Of a stretch of DNA of 64,000 bases, positions 57,299 to 63,661 are shown one piece after another. A program made the translations under genes and the position numbers. The stretch is from positions 17,819 to 81,818 of the IMG/VR virus record IMGVR_UViG_3300050033_000890; one strand, 5' to 3'. Below the pieces are notes generated by a model, which was not told the origin of the DNA, ran no database searches, and was given only the letters and a program-made list of their open reading frames with translations. Every line of letters starts with the position of its first letter. The first letter of the stretch is position 1. The stretch comes from a virus.

Positions 57299-57457
57299 TC
57301 AGACTCCCCGGAGTCGGCGGGAGCCTGTGGCCACGGTTGAGCGAGAAACCCCGCCTACGACAGTCCGGCTTGCGCCTGCCTTCATGACCCGGGTAGGCAT
57401 CGAAGCCAGTCCAGCTTTTCGTGCGGGCTTCTTGATCTGTGCGGAGAAGGGTTTCAT
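57299..57457 (-). CDS. Small basic protein (52 aa), unknown
   Basis: ATG 57455-57457 follows AGGACC, the frame runs 52 codons and stops with TGA at 57299-57301 beside the promoter box. The product (starts MKPFSAQIKKPARKAGL) is rich in K, R, S, T, V. The strand and spacing fit the gene row, but there is no independent evidence. Confidence 0.45.
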   Translation of the reverse strand: MKPFSAQIKKPARKAGLASMPTRVMKAGASRTVVGGVSRSTVATGSRRLRGV

Positions 57458-57493
57458 GGTCCTGTCCTACCGATGCGACAACAGCGCGCCGGT

Positions 57494-57524
57494 GATAGGC
57501 ACGCTGTCGAGTAGTGTTCCTATC
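57494..57524 (-). terminator. Hairpin after the metallophosphoesterase gene
   Basis: GATAGG and CCTATC arms bracket a 19-base loop with further pairing (ACAC/GTG), ten bases after the stop at 57534. No T-run follows, so termination is only possible. Confidence 0.35.
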
Positions 57525-57533
57525 TGATGTGGG

Positions 57534-59150
57534 TTAGGCCGCCCTCGACCGGTTCTTGATGTTGAAGCCGACGGTGGTCCGGTTCTGGCGCGCTGAGACG
57601 ACGAAGTTGGTGGGACCGTCCTCTTCGTCGAGAACGATCGCGGCCATCGCCTGGCGGTTGAGGTTGTAGCCGCGGCCTTCATGCCACCGATCTGCAGCCG
57701 ACAGCGACGGGCAGGTATAGTGCATGATGCCACCGTCGTCCTCAAGCACTTCGCCATGAGTGTGTCCGGTGACAAATATCTGATGGTCGGTCTGGGCCCA
57801 TTCCTGGCGGCGTTCATTGGCCATCAGGGTGGGCAGGTCAGACAGGTTGACATCGTTGCCGTGGGTGGCGCCGATCAGCGTGTTGTCACAGACGTAGTAG
57901 TTGCGGCTCATCAGGCTGTCGATGATCTCCACATCATCGTCATTGCGGTACCAGGCTTGCAGGTACTTCATCAAGGCAATGTCGGAGTGGTGATCGTGGT
58001 TGCCGGGGCAAGGAAGAAGCACGATCGGTGCGACTTGACGAAGCCAGTCGCAGAACTCGACTTTGAATTCGAGTCCCTCGCTCAGGATCATCTCGGGTGT
58101 GCCATCCAGGTCCTGAGGCGTGCCGCGCGTGGTGCTGCCGAACTGATTGTCCACATGGAACCAGTCCGAGCCGAAGGGAACAACGATCCGAGTCGGACGT
58201 CCGCGAACCACCAGGCTGTTCAGGATGTTCTCAGCGTGGAACCTCAGAAGATCCTTACAACTCTGCCGTGTGTAGCTGTGGCCGGCTTCGTCGAACCAGG
58301 ACCCCTTGCCATAGTGGAAGTCCATCGGCAGGACCACGGCCGAGAACGGCCTCGACGCACGCACAATGTTCACCAGTTGTGGGCGGTAGTCTGGAACGAA
58401 GCGGTTGGCCCAGTCGTCGACAACCCGTGACACCGAATGCTCAAAGTTGTCCCACAAGGCAGCCCGTTTCTTGATCTCCTTCCAGGACTTCTCGTTCATC
58501 GCGGTGAAGACCGCCCGGCGCTTCATGTTGTAGAGATCTTCGACCAGGTCGTCGGTGGTCCGCTCGATCAGCTCTTCGGCTGAGAACGGTTCCTTGTCGT
58601 GAGTGATGCCGTGGATGTGCAGATACTGGATCAGCCAGGCTCTGGGCATGCCGAAGTCGCGCGCAATCTCATTCAGGGTGGAGCTCTTCCCAACCATGTT
58701 GGAATAGGCTTCACAGATGGCGCGGTGCTCGGCGCCGGAGGTCACGATCGGCTCACCGACGCCACGGATCACCGTGATGTAGCGATCCTGGTCCTTGTTG
58801 TACCAGTACCGTTGGCGGATGTCGTTGCCCACCACCTTGGAGAGCAGCCACTGCCGTCCATTGACGGAAGTGGTGGGCTGCGCATCCGACTTGGCCGAAT
58901 CATCAGCCTCATTTCCGGCGGTGGTCTTGAAGGTTCCAATGTCGACAGGAGAAGGGGAAGGCTTTGCGGCGGAAGCGCCATGATGCCCTACACGCTTGTC
59001 TTTCCTGCCTGTAGGGTTCGCCCTGCGCTCGACTGTGTCAGGAGAGCAGTTGTACTTCTTGGCGATCTGTTTGACGTTCAACCCAGTCTTGAGTTCGGCT
59101 GCAACCTGCTCGCTGGTAATGCTTGCCCTTGGTCTGCCGCGTCCTGACAT
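57534..59150 (-). CDS. HTH plus calcineurin-like metallophosphoesterase
   Basis: A 538-aa protein. The N-terminus (ITSEQVAAELKTGLNVKQIA and KYNCSPDTVERRAN) is a helix-turn-helix DNA-binding unit. The phosphoesterase has the family's metal motifs: MDFHYGKG (about 275), GSDWFHVD in place of GD (about 325), GNHDHHSD (about 384), THGND (about 427) and GHTHGE (about 463). Such enzymes are DNA phosphatase/nuclease-type or cyclic nucleotide phosphodiesterases; here a DNA-processing role is likely because the gene lies beside the packaging genes. Its HTH might bind a packaging site. The family is not otherwise identified. Confidence 0.75.
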   Translation of the reverse strand: MSGRGRPRASITSEQVAAELKTGLNVKQIAKKYNCSPDTVERRANPTGRKDKRVGHHGASAAKPSPSPVDIGTFKTTAGNEADDSAKSDAQPTTSVNGRQWLLSKVVGNDIRQRYWYNKDQDRYITVIRGVGEPIVTSGAEHRAICEAYSNMVGKSSTLNEIARDFGMPRAWLIQYLHIHGITHDKEPFSAEELIERTTDDLVEDLYNMKRRAVFTAMNEKSWKEIKKRAALWDNFEHSVSRVVDDWANRFVPDYRPQLVNIVRASRPFSAVVLPMDFHYGKGSWFDEAGHSYTRQSCKDLLRFHAENILNSLVVRGRPTRIVVPFGSDWFHVDNQFGSTTRGTPQDLDGTPEMILSEGLEFKVEFCDWLRQVAPIVLLPCPGNHDHHSDIALMKYLQAWYRNDDDVEIIDSLMSRNYYVCDNTLIGATHGNDVNLSDLPTLMANERRQEWAQTDHQIFVTGHTHGEVLEDDGGIMHYTCPSLSAADRWHEGRGYNLNRQAMAAIVLDEEDGPTNFVVSARQNRTTVGFNIKNRSRAA

Positions 59151-59240
59151 TCTTACCTCTTGGGGGATTCACCGGGCCAACCTTTCAGTTGGCCCGGCGA
59201 GTACGGGTGGATTTGGGTCCATCTCCGTGTGGGGATCCGT

Positions 59241-59960
59241 CTAATCCTCGTTGCTTGACTTGATCGCTCTGAGCTTGTCGGCCCGTGCTGATTGCTTGCT
59301 GGCTATGTCCTTGCCAGATCCCTTGCCTTCCGCCTTCTCCCTCTTCCACTTCTGCTCAGGAGTCAGCATCCAATCTTTCAAGATCATTCTGCGCTGGGTC
59401 TGCAGTGTTACCAAAAGCTCGACGTTCGGGTGGATGACTTTCTCCCAGGAGATAGGAAGGAAGGTCTCAGGGTGAACATCCTTGGGATTGGTCACCGTGA
59501 GGCGAGCTTCATCTCCCTTGCTCAGGATGTGCAGCGAACGCTGCATCTGCAGGTCGATCCAGCAGAGATCGGAGATAGCGACCCGGTCAGATTCTTTCGC
59601 CAGAATCGGGTCGGTGGAAAGCTCTCTGCACCATGCGTTGAAACGCTCTTCGACAATCATGCGCTCCACGGGGCACATCTTGTCCTCGGGAGCCTTGTGC
59701 ATCCGGAGCAAGGGACACTTCGACGAGTACGGACACTTGTCCTCGTCCGCTACATTCTCCTGGTTGCCGGGACACATGAGCACAGCTCCGGCTGCCGGAC
59801 CAAGAATCCGCAGCGCAGACTGGTAGTTGTCGAGTTCCTGCTTTTCCTCAACAGTGAGGCCAAGGTCCTCGCTGGTGGCGAGGAGGCCATTCACATTCTC
59901 GGTGGGGACGGGGAAAAGGGCCAGGTCTTCCGGAATCGGAATAAGACCAGGAGTTGCCAT
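59241..59960 (-). CDS. Cys-rich protein, possible terminase partner
   Basis: A 239-aa protein. Residues about 60-112 contain cysteines in MCPGN, DKCPYSSKCPLL, KMCPVER and AWCREL, a possible zinc or iron-sulphur site. The C-terminal third is highly basic (KWKREKAEGKGSGKD, KQSARADKLRAIK). A strong promoter-like element with GGGAGG lies at its start. It precedes the HTH-phosphoesterase and packaging genes, so a small-terminase or packaging-partner role is plausible but not shown. Confidence 0.45.
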   Translation of the reverse strand: MATPGLIPIPEDLALFPVPTENVNGLLATSEDLGLTVEEKQELDNYQSALRILGPAAGAVLMCPGNQENVADEDKCPYSSKCPLLRMHKAPEDKMCPVERMIVEERFNAWCRELSTDPILAKESDRVAISDLCWIDLQMQRSLHILSKGDEARLTVTNPKDVHPETFLPISWEKVIHPNVELLVTLQTQRRMILKDWMLTPEQKWKREKAEGKGSGKDIASKQSARADKLRAIKSSNED

Positions 59961-59970
59961 ACATACCTCC

Positions 59971-59982
59971 CTAGTATAGGGA
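59971..59982 (-). promoter_or_regulatory. CCCTATACTAGGG promoter-like palindrome
   Basis: On the minus strand reads ATCCCTATACTAG followed by GGAGG and then the start codon of the 59960 gene within 12 bases. The core is a perfect palindrome (CCCTA-TAC-TAGGG), which suggests an operator or an unusually placed start site. Confidence 0.5.
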
Positions 59983-60030
59983 TTATTGCGGGCAGTTAGT
60001 CCATTGAGTGAAAGGCTCTTATAGAGAGGA

Positions 60031-60054
60031 ACTCGCCGGCGGGAACCGGCGAGT
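60031..60054 (-). terminator. Hairpin terminator
   Basis: ACTCGCCGG and CCGGCGAGT form a perfect nine-base-pair stem, 15 bases after the stop of the secreted-protein gene. There is no T-run immediately after it. Confidence 0.45.
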
Positions 60055-60068
60055 CGGGGCAGTGCAGA

Positions 60069-60416
60069 TTACTTCTTTGGCGTCTCAGCGGGCTTGGCAG
60101 CTTCGGCCGGGGCATCGGAAACGATCGTCAAAGTCTTGAAATCCAGGTGGTGGCCAGGATGATCGGCGATGATCTGCTCAGCCAGCTTCTCGCCATCCTG
60201 ATTGACCGAGTCTTCCTCGCGCTGCAGGTCCACCTTGTGCTGGGTGTAAAGGCTCAGCTTGAGCTTGAGGTTTTCGATCTTGAGATCCTCGACCTCGCTG
60301 GGCTTGACCAGCGCCGTCGAAGGTTGAGCCGGCGCGGCCGCGAGTGCAGGCTTCTGCGCGATCGCCGGAACAGCCAGCAGCAGAAGGAACAGAATTGAAA
60401 GCAGTGTTTTACGCAT
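60069..60416 (-). CDS. Exported protein with signal peptide and helical domain
   Basis: A 115-aa protein. The start at 60414-60416 gives MRKTLLSILFLLLLAVPAIA-Q, a clear signal peptide cleaved after AIA. The remainder is a helical region (VEDLKIENLKLKLSLYTQHK) and a Pro/Ala-rich C-terminus. A secreted helical protein in a phage could be an outer-membrane spanin partner or an exclusion factor; the absence of a lipobox Cys argues against a classic o-spanin. AAGG lies just before the start. Confidence 0.6.
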   Translation of the reverse strand: MRKTLLSILFLLLLAVPAIAQKPALAAAPAQPSTALVKPSEVEDLKIENLKLKLSLYTQHKVDLQREEDSVNQDGEKLAEQIIADHPGHHLDFKTLTIVSDAPAEAAKPAETPKK

Positions 60417-60439
60417 TGGTGCCTTTCTTTGAGACGGGT

Positions 60440-60922
60440 TCATCTGCCTGCAGTGTGGATGGCAAGCGGGGAGATACCAAAGGCCCGCTTGGCACTGACC
60501 AGGACGACAGGTGCAGGCTGCACGATCGGGCGCTGGGCCTTGATGCGGCCGAGCGCACGGTCGAAGTCGAAGCCGCAGGTGTAGAGATAGGTCGCAACCA
60601 GCACCGGAGACCGGCTGATGCCAGCGTGGCAATGGGCCAGGACGGTGCCTCCGCCGAGCAGCGCGCGGCGAATCCAATCGACAGCCGAGTAGAGCTTCTG
60701 GACATCCCAGTCGTGGCCGTCGAGCTGGTCCATCTGGATGATGCTGGTGACGCATCTGGACGGAATCGTGAGCGGTTCAGTGGTGCAGTTGCAGATGTGG
60801 GTGATGTTGTGTGGGTTGCCGGACCTGAGGTCCTCAGCGTCCTTGAAGCCGCCCAGAAAAAGGCGGTCAAGGACTTTGGTGAGCGGGAAGGTGTTGCGAT
60901 AGCCGGTTTGATCGAGGGGCAC
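60440..60922 (-). CDS. Dual-specificity protein phosphatase
   Basis: A 160-aa protein with the Cys-based phosphatase signature LAHCHAGISRSP (Cys98 nucleophile, Arg104), a general-acid candidate in QMDQLDGHDWD about 27 residues earlier, and the N-terminal domain start LDRLFLGGFKDAEDL and ITHICNCT. It would remove phosphate from Ser/Thr/Tyr in proteins or from other phosphorylated molecules. It starts at GTG 60920-60922 after AGGAAG. It is unusual cargo for a phage and could alter host signalling or the phosphorylation of a defence protein. Confidence 0.85.
   Translation of the reverse strand: MPLDQTGYRNTFPLTKVLDRLFLGGFKDAEDLRSGNPHNITHICNCTTEPLTIPSRCVTSIIQMDQLDGHDWDVQKLYSAVDWIRRALLGGGTVLAHCHAGISRSPVLVATYLYTCGFDFDRALGRIKAQRPIVQPAPVVLVSAKRAFGISPLAIHTAGR
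60475..60483 (-). promoter_or_regulatory. CCTTTGGTA-type promoter element inside the phosphatase gene
   Basis: CCTTTGGTA near the 3' end of the phosphatase gene, 59 bases before the start of the exported-protein gene, with CACACT seventeen bases later. Confidence 0.4.
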
Positions 60923-60945
60923 GGATTCTTCCTAAGGGTTGTGGA

Positions 60946-60980
60946 ACGGGAGGTCTGCGCTTGCGCGCCATTCCTCCCGT
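60946..60980 (-). other. Inverted repeat upstream of the phosphatase gene
   Basis: ACGGGAGG and CCTCCCGT arms separated by 19 bases, in the 138-base gap between two genes. It may be a terminator without T-run or a leader structure. The rest of that gap shows nothing else. Confidence 0.35.
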
Positions 60981-61060
60981 CTTGTACTGAGGCTTGGGAT
61001 GGGGAACAAAGACGGGAGAGATACAACTGAGAAAGGGCCTCTGGCGTACAGAGAGCAACC

Positions 61061-61522
61061 CTAGATAGGAAAGACCCGGTGCTCGGAAACATCGGAAAGC
61101 GCCGGCGGGACGTGGATCAGACAGCGGTGGGTCCGCATCAGCATGTCCTTCCCGAAGGCAACCACCCACTCGGCAACCTGGTCGCACTGGACAGCTTCGT
61201 GGTTCTTGTACTCGCACATGGGAGCCACATCACGATCCCAGCAGCCTTCGATGGTTCCTGGCCGGTGGCAGAGTGCGACGTACTTGCCAGCCTTGCGGCG
61301 CAGACGGTACTCCGGCGCCTCGGTATCGTGGCAGTAGAAGCAGAACAGCGGCGTGTCCGGAGGCACCAGGACGGTTCGGAAGCCGGCGGCCGCTGCCGCG
61401 GCGAAATCGGTCAGCTCTGCAAAAAGATGACCGAAAGGTGGATCGCTGAACAGGTCAGCAGGCGTCTCCACAGCATGAACACCCTGCTGGGTGACGGCGG
61501 GATTGTCCGAGTTCTCGAGCAC
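61061..61522 (-). CDS. Cys-rich protein, unknown
   Basis: A 153-aa protein starting at GTG 61520-61522 that overlaps the previous stop by one base (TAGTG), eight bases after GGAGG. It contains FCFYCHDTE, LCHRPGTIEGCW, MCEYKNHEAVQC and HRCLIHV, several C-x2-C and C/H pairs that suggest one or two zinc-binding ribbons. No family is recognised. Confidence 0.55.
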   Translation of the reverse strand: MLENSDNPAVTQQGVHAVETPADLFSDPPFGHLFAELTDFAAAAAAGFRTVLVPPDTPLFCFYCHDTEAPEYRLRRKAGKYVALCHRPGTIEGCWDRDVAPMCEYKNHEAVQCDQVAEWVVAFGKDMLMRTHRCLIHVPPALSDVSEHRVFPI

Positions 61523-61869
61523 TACACCACCTCCGCAGCAGCGAGCAGCTTGACGCCGGTGAGAACGAAGTCGGTCATGCGCAAGCCAGCTTCGAGTTCC
61601 CGGTTGAGGACGTACTCACGGACCCGATCCACCGACACCTGGGCATCAGGACCGCCAAGGACGGTGACGGTGTCGGCAATCACCCGTGCATTCTCCAGGC
61701 TGGGGTCATGAACCACGCCGCAATAGGGGCACTTCAAATCTTCTTCGGTGATCAGCTCAGCCGGCATCTTGGCTTCAAAGTCAACTGCCCAGATGCGGTC
61801 CGCTGTGGACACGTTGTCAGCTGCAAGCAGCTTGGCGACGTCGATGGCTGTAGTGGTGTGGGCGCTCAA
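61522..61869 (-). CDS. Small protein with zinc-binding C-x2-C, unknown
   Basis: A 115-aa protein. TTG at 61867-61869, six bases after AGGAGA, is favoured over upstream ATG codons in the same frame, which lack a ribosome site. The centre has KCPYCGVVHD (C-x2-C), flanked by EEDL and a helical C-terminus (LRMTDFVLTGVKLL). It is coupled to the next gene. Confidence 0.5.
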   Translation of the reverse strand: MSAHTTTAIDVAKLLAADNVSTADRIWAVDFEAKMPAELITEEDLKCPYCGVVHDPSLENARVIADTVTVLGGPDAQVSVDRVREYVLNRELEAGLRMTDFVLTGVKLLAAAEVV

Positions 61870-61928
61870 ATGAATTCTCCTGTGGCCGGTTTCCGGCCTC
61901 ATGTTGAGAATGCGATTCGAGAGCGATC

Positions 61929-61937
61929 TACCAAAGG
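61929..61937 (-). promoter_or_regulatory. CCTTTGGTA-type promoter element
   Basis: CCTTTGGTA with CATTCT sixteen bases later, 60 bases upstream of the TTG start at 61869. Confidence 0.5.
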
Positions 61938-61972
61938 GAGGGCTGGGCGATTCTCGGTTCAACCCTGCTGCT

Positions 61973-62080
61973 TTGAGTAATACTCAATATAAGAGTAGCT
62001 CTATAAGAGCTACTCTCTTTTAAGTGTAAACTCAATAGTAAGTAATACTTACAATTAACAATTGAGTGAAACTCACTATT
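61973..62080. promoter_or_regulatory. AT-rich palindrome cluster, possible operator or origin
   Basis: Within about 110 bases lie TTGAGTA-A-TACTCAA (61973-61987), AGAGTAGCTCT-ATA-AGAGCTACTCT (61992-62016), GTAAGTA-A-TACTTAC (62038-62052), CAATT-AAC-AATTG (62052-62064) and overlapping TGAGT-GAA-ACTCA / AGTGA-AAC-TCACT (62063-62077). Two share the core AGTAATACT exactly 65 bases apart. TTGAGT/ACTCAA half-sites recur four times. This AT-rich segment is unlike the GC-rich surroundings. The stretch from 62081 to 62249 has no gene I can support. Confidence 0.6.
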
Positions 62081-62249
62081 AAGAAGCATCGCACCTCGAC
62101 CGGCAGGTGTCAAAGGTTCAAAGGGTTTGTGGGTCAAAATAGAGGTCAATCTAAGGTGTTCACCCTACTGGACAGATATGTGAGTAGACCTCAAGCATTG
62201 AGTATCCGCCCACCCATCCCCAGTTCCGCCGGTCCCCTTCCCTCCCACC

Positions 62250-62276
62250 AAAAGGAAACCCCGCCCGCAGGCGGGG
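62250..62276 (-). terminator. Rho-independent terminator
   Basis: CCCCGCC-TGCG-GGCGGGG followed on the minus strand by TTTCCTTTT, 20 bases after the stop of the gene at 62297. The clearest intrinsic terminator in the window. Confidence 0.8.
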
Positions 62277-62296
62277 CCAGGTGTCGAGCGAGGAGC

Positions 62297-62719
62297 TTAC
62301 GCGTTCTTCGCAGCCCACTCCGCGGCGGTGTAGTGAGTCAGGGGCGGCCCATTGTAGGCGGCCAGGCCCTGGGTCTGGCAGATCTCCTGGCACTCGTTGC
62401 TGAAGCGCACCATGACGTCGGCGTGCTCGCCCGTGGCGTGAAGCACCGTGCCATCGCTGAGAGTCACCTTGAACTCGACGATCGTCGGCTTGGGACCTTT
62501 CGGCGCTCCAAGGGCTTCGCCTGTAGCTGCTGGAGCGTTCAGGGTATGCTGCTGCCGCAGCTGGAGCGCCTTCCGTACGAGATCGCCGGCCGTAAACTTC
62601 GGTGCCTGCGGTGCTACGACTGTCGGTGCCGCCGCGGGCTCAGTTTTCGCCGTCGGCTTCACCGACGCCGGCTTGGACTTCGCCGTGGCTTTCTTGAGTT
62701 GGTTCTTGCGAGGTGGCAT
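62297..62719 (-). CDS. Basic Ala/Lys/Pro-rich protein, unknown
   Basis: A 140-aa protein. The ATG at 62717-62719 (MPPRKNQLKKATAKSKPAS) is preferred to 62752 because the upstream ATG lies in the preceding gene's coding frame region; GGAG lies about ten bases before it. The N-terminal half is Lys/Ala/Pro-rich like histone-H1-type tails and may bind DNA. The C-terminal half is globular (ADVMVRFSNECQEICQTQGL). It ends before a strong terminator. Confidence 0.5.
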   Translation of the reverse strand: MPPRKNQLKKATAKSKPASVKPTAKTEPAAAPTVVAPQAPKFTAGDLVRKALQLRQQHTLNAPAATGEALGAPKGPKPTIVEFKVTLSDGTVLHATGEHADVMVRFSNECQEICQTQGLAAYNGPPLTHYTAAEWAAKNA

Positions 62720-62819
62720 TGTGTTGTTGCTCCTTCTTGGCCCTGTGGGCATTGAACTCGGCGTCGAGTTCGGTGGTATCGAAGAGATCGATCTTGTTGA
62801 GAGAGATGCCAGTCAACAT
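62640..62819 (-). CDS. Small acidic protein, unknown
   Basis: A 59-aa protein if started at ATG 62817-62819 (MLTGISLNKIDLFDTTELD), with GAGG nine bases upstream, six bases after the stop of the previous gene. The last 80 bases overlap the 62719 gene in another frame. The frame extends upstream, where a C-x5-C-x2-C pattern also reads well, so the start is uncertain. Confidence 0.4.
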   Translation of the reverse strand: MLTGISLNKIDLFDTTELDAEFNAHRAKKEQQHNATSQEPTQESHGEVQAGVGEADGEN

Positions 62820-62824
62820 TTGGC

Positions 62825-63109
62825 TTACCTCGTCGCGGCCGGGCCAGCACAACTGACAGAGTGCTGTGCCACCGGAGCATCGGTGAACCGGCCCTTTCCG
62901 TTGCACCGAGCCTGGCGGAAGGCTTCTTCCGCCGGCATCTTTAGACAACGGCGGATCTCGCAGAGCTTGTTCAGCCAGCCGCGGTCATCGGTCTTGGTTT
63001 TGGTGATGGTGATGAGGTGGCCGTTGACACGCCAGGCTTCATGCTTGTTGTGCCTGATCTGCTCGCCGTATTCCTTGAGGAGCTTATATGCTTCTTTCTG
63101 GGCATCCAT
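62825..63109 (-). CDS. Small basic protein, unknown
   Basis: A 94-aa protein (MDAQKEAYKLLKEYGEQIR...) with a helical N-terminus, a basic middle (HKHEAWRVNGHLITITKTKTD, helical/beta) and cysteines CEIRRCL, CNGKG and SCAG near the C-terminus. It follows a CCTTTGGTA-type promoter by about 30 bases. No family is recognised. Confidence 0.5.
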   Translation of the reverse strand: MDAQKEAYKLLKEYGEQIRHNKHEAWRVNGHLITITKTKTDDRGWLNKLCEIRRCLKMPAEEAFRQARCNGKGRFTDAPVAQHSVSCAGPAATR

Positions 63110-63126
63110 GTGCCCAGAATGAACGG

Positions 63127-63651
63127 CTAGTAAGAAGTACCAAAGGTACAGAGGACTCCGCAGAGGAAGTCCGTTACTGCTTTACGCAACTTGTAATAGA
63201 GACCTCTCCGCCGAAATCGCGGATGGGTGCAAGAATCCTGGTCGAGTCGTTGAAGCGCAAAAGTATCGTCCCCACTTTCTCGATCGTTGCGAGAAAACGC
63301 TTCTTGGCAGAGGCTTCGGTCTTCTCGGGAACAATCATCTGATCCTTGATAGTCAGGACGTCTGTTCCCTGCTTGAACTTGACCTCGAATGTCAAAAGAA
63401 ACAGCTTCATGTCCGGACTCCTTGTTCAGGACTGCAATCAGATGCTGAATGTAGCCACCACGGCGTACATCGATAGTGACGCCGCAGGAACACGCCTTAT
63501 TCCACAGCAGTCCATTCTCTTCACAGATCATGTCGCACTGGTGGTGGGAGAACAGGTGAACCATCTGATCACGAGGGGTGAGCCAGCCGCGCGCTTCACA
63601 CATCTCGGAGAGTTCATTGATCGCTTCTTGCTGAGCGGCAGACATGGTCAT
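63127..63651 (-). CDS. Unknown protein; 3' half overlaps another gene
   Basis: The frame is open for 174 codons from ATG 63649-63651 (or ATG 63643-63645). Residues 1-85 (MSAAQQEAINELSEMCEARG..., with CDMIC and KACSCG) look natural. The rest (RGQVQAGNRRPDYQGSDD, DRSLCQEAFSRND) has the R/D/S/Q-rich look of a shadow of the 63174 gene. The true gene may end earlier, or a one-base change removed an ATGA-type stop at the 63174 start. Confidence 0.4.
   Translation of the reverse strand: MTMSAAQQEAINELSEMCEARGWLTPRDQMVHLFSHHQCDMICEENGLLWNKACSCGVTIDVRRGGYIQHLIAVLNKESGHEAVSFDIRGQVQAGNRRPDYQGSDDCSREDRSLCQEAFSRNDRESGDDTFALQRLDQDSCTHPRFRRRGLYYKLRKAVTDFLCGVLCTFGTSY
63138..63146 (-). promoter_or_regulatory. 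CCTTTGGTA-type promoter element
   Basis: CCTTTGGTA with CATTCT sixteen bases later, 29 bases before the ATG at 63109. Confidence 0.5.
63174..63410 (-). CDS. Small protein with strong ribosome site, unknown
   Basis: A 78-aa protein (MKLFLLTFEVKFKQGTDVLT...) whose ATG (63408-63410) is preceded by AAGGAG at seven bases, the best ribosome site in this area. It has beta strands and a basic linker (KKRFLATIEKVGTILLRF). It overlaps the upstream 63651 frame out of phase. Confidence 0.55.
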   Translation of the reverse strand: MKLFLLTFEVKFKQGTDVLTIKDQMIVPEKTEASAKKRFLATIEKVGTILLRFNDSTRILAPIRDFGGEVSITSCVKQ

Positions 63652-63661
63652 AAGGGAGGCA

